NCBI GenBank assembly: GCA_030043595.1
Contig: JASHXJ010000037.1
Span: 1 to 5,951, forward strand
Source of the DNA: Trebonia sp.
GTDB lineage: Bacteria > Actinomycetota > Actinomycetes > Streptosporangiales > Streptosporangiaceae
Reading direction: 5' to 3'
Length of the DNA: 5,951 nucleotides
Shown here: in pieces, positions 4,869-5,951 of the stretch
How positions within the stretch are numbered: position 1 is the first letter of the stretch
How the letters are laid out: the number at the start of each line of letters is the position of its first letter
Program-made: the position numbers and the translations under genes
Notes under the pieces: generated by a model
Database searches by the model: none
Told to the model about the DNA's origin: nothing
Seen by the model: the letters and a program-made list of their open reading frames with translations, nothing else

Positions 4869-5680
4869 GCAAGACCCCCGGGCAGGCGAGGCCGGTCCGT
4901 CCGCCGGACCCGCATCCCAGTGGTGCCCGTCCCCCCGCTATCCCGGCTGACCTGATCCCGCGCCACGTCGCCCTGGTGATGGACGGCGACGGCCGGTGGG
5001 CGAAACAGCGCGGGCTGCCCCGCACCGAGGGGCACAAGGAGGGCGAGTCCTCGCTGCTCGACGTGATCATGGGCGCCATCGAGATCGGCATCCCGTACCT
5101 GTCCGCGTACGCGTTCTCGACCGAGAACTGGCGCCGCCACCCGGACGAGGTCCGTTTCCTCATGGGTTTCAACCGCGACGTGATCCACCGCCGCCGCGAC
5201 CTGCTCAACGAGATGGGCGTGCGGATCCGGTGGGCAGGCCGCCGCCCCAGGCTGTGGCGCAGCGTTATCGGCGAGCTCGAGTACGCCGAGCAGCTGTCGG
5301 CCGGGAACACCGTGCTGACCCTGCAGTTCTGCGTCAACTACGGGGGGCGCGCGGAAATCGCCGACGCCGCGGCCGCGATCGCCGCCGAGGTGGCGGCGGG
5401 AAAGATCCGCCCGGACAAGATCGACGAGCGGCTTTTCGCCCGCTACCTGGACGAACCGGGTATCCCGGAGGTCGACCTTTTCGTCCGTTCCTCGGGGGAG
5501 CAGCGTCTGTCGAACTTCCTGCTCTGGCAGTCCGCCTACGCGGAACTCGTGTTCCTCGACACGCTCTGGCCCGACTTCGACCGCCGGCACCTGTGGCACG
5601 CGTGCGAGATATACGCCGGGCGCGAGCGCCGGTACGGCGGTGCCGTCCCCAATGTCATATCTGATTCCGGGGTAAGCTAG
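4865..5680 (+). CDS. uppS: Isoprenyl transferase (cis-polyprenyl diphosphate synthase, UppS/decaprenyl type)
   Basis: 271 residues. It adds isopentenyl diphosphate units in cis configuration to make the long polyprenyl diphosphate from which the lipid carrier for cell-wall precursors is produced. It acts at the cytoplasmic membrane face without membrane helices. Motifs: HVALVMDGDGRWA (34-46, catalytic Asp40), GLPRTEGHKEGE (50-61), YAFSTENWRR (82-91), FCVNYGGRAE (155-164) and VDLFVRSSGEQRLSNFLLW (203-221, Arg208, Ser210, Glu212 and Arg214 for pyrophosphate/Mg handling). The proline-rich first 30 residues look disordered. GTG 4865 overlaps the recO stop by 4 bp and has GGAG at 4856-4859, five bases before. 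The residue two after catalytic Asp40 is Asp42, whereas the family almost always has Asn there (DGNGRWA). All other core motifs are intact. Whether the product is C50 or C55 cannot be read from sequence alone. Confidence 0.95.
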   Translation: MSKTPGQARPVRPPDPHPSGARPPAIPADLIPRHVALVMDGDGRWAKQRGLPRTEGHKEGESSLLDVIMGAIEIGIPYLSAYAFSTENWRRHPDEVRFLMGFNRDVIHRRRDLLNEMGVRIRWAGRRPRLWRSVIGELEYAEQLSAGNTVLTLQFCVNYGGRAEIADAAAAIAAEVAAGKIRPDKIDERLFARYLDEPGIPEVDLFVRSSGEQRLSNFLLWQSAYAELVFLDTLWPDFDRRHLWHACEIYAGRERRYGGAVPNVISDSGVS

Positions 5681-5686
5681 CTCACC
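5671..5686. repeat. Short near-palindrome over the uppS stop codon
   Basis: GGTAAGCTAGCTCACC is palindromic at seven of eight pairs and is centred on the uppS TAG. It contains TAAGCT (5673-5678), which fits the -10 pattern TAnnnT and could belong to a glyS promoter, with the start near 5685. No -35 partner is clear. It is too tight for a good RNA hairpin and there is no terminator in the 62-bp gap to glyS, so read-through from uppS is also possible. Confidence 0.25.
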
Positions 5687-5742
5687 GATCCCGGGGACCG
5701 CGCCCGCCGCGCCCGCCGACCGCCAGCCGGATGGAGAGCCCG

Positions 5743-5951
5743 ATGGCCCTACGCAGTGACCGTCTTGACGCCATTGTCAACCTGAGCAAGCGACGCGGTT
5801 TCGTCTACCCGTCCAGCGAGATCTACGGCGGGCTGCGCGCGGCATGGGACTACGGGCCGCTCGGCGTCGAGCTGAAGAACAACATCAAGCGCCAGTGGTG
5901 GCGGTACATGGTGCAGGAGCGCGAGGACATCGTCGGCATCGACTCGTCGGT
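5743..5951 (+). CDS. glyS: Glycyl-tRNA synthetase, N-terminal part (runs off right edge)
   Basis: The first 69 codons and part of the next are present. They read LDAIVNLSKRRGFVYPSSEI (residues 8-27), YGGLRAAWDYGPLGVELKNN (28-47), then IKRQWWRYMV and IVGIDSS. This is the highly conserved opening of the class II, single-chain dimeric glycyl-tRNA synthetase (the bacterial form that resembles the eukaryotic enzyme, not the GlyQ/GlyS tetramer). It charges tRNA-Gly with glycine in the cytoplasm. ATG 5743 is chosen because GGAGAG at 5733-5738 sits just upstream. ATG 5731 is in frame, would add MESP, and has no ribosome binding site. It follows uppS by 62 bp on the same strand, so it may be co-transcribed or have its own weak promoter near 5673. 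Catalytic motifs 2 and 3 lie beyond the window. Confidence 0.96.
   Translation, partial: MALRSDRLDAIVNLSKRRGFVYPSSEIYGGLRAAWDYGPLGVELKNNIKRQWWRYMVQEREDIVGIDSS

Noticed and set aside
1..5951. Search for CRISPR arrays, tRNA or rRNA genes, insertion sequences and phage attachment sites
   Set aside because: No spaced repeats, cloverleaf-like sequence, transposase motif or paired terminal repeats were seen on either strand by eye.

Overview
The window is GC-rich chromosomal DNA from an actinomycete (class Actinomycetia). This is supported by the strong G/C bias at third codon positions, GTG and TTG starts, -10 boxes placed for leaderless or nearly leaderless transcripts, an actinobacterial-type LeuA, and the recO-uppS-glyS gene order common in Streptomyces and relatives. 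Genus cannot be fixed from this sequence. No mobile element, CRISPR array, tRNA or rRNA was seen.

Layout. (1) Positions 1-215, minus strand: the N-terminus of a GNAT-type acetyltransferase that runs off the left edge. It carries a perfect 18-bp in-frame tandem duplication. (2) Positions 216-446: a divergent promoter region and the leuA leader. The leader holds a 15-codon leucine-rich peptide (298-345) followed by mutually exclusive RNA stems, which points to leucine-dependent attenuation. (3) Positions 447-2180, plus strand: leuA, 2-isopropylmalate synthase. A 13-bp perfect hairpin (2202-2235) separates it from the convergent unit that follows. (4) Positions 3991-2288, minus strand: a two-gene regulatory unit made of an ECF-type sigma-70 factor and, overlapping it by 8 bp, a single-pass membrane protein with a propeller-like extracytoplasmic part, probably its regulator. 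The sigma gene starts at a TTG that overlaps the stop of a seven-codon upstream ORF with a near-perfect Shine-Dalgarno sequence. (5) Positions 4128-5951, plus strand: a housekeeping run of recO (DNA repair), uppS (polyprenyl diphosphate synthase, overlapping recO by 4 bp) and the start of glyS (glycyl-tRNA synthetase), cut by the right edge.

How the parts relate. leuA commits carbon to leucine and appears to be controlled by translation of its own leader peptide. recO and uppS are translationally coupled, with glyS 62 bp downstream. The sigma/membrane-protein pair sits between these conserved genes like an accessory insertion. It is the most likely place for unstudied biology, as a membrane-linked signalling module whose sigma factor may be translated only by reinitiation. 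Most of the window is otherwise conventional.
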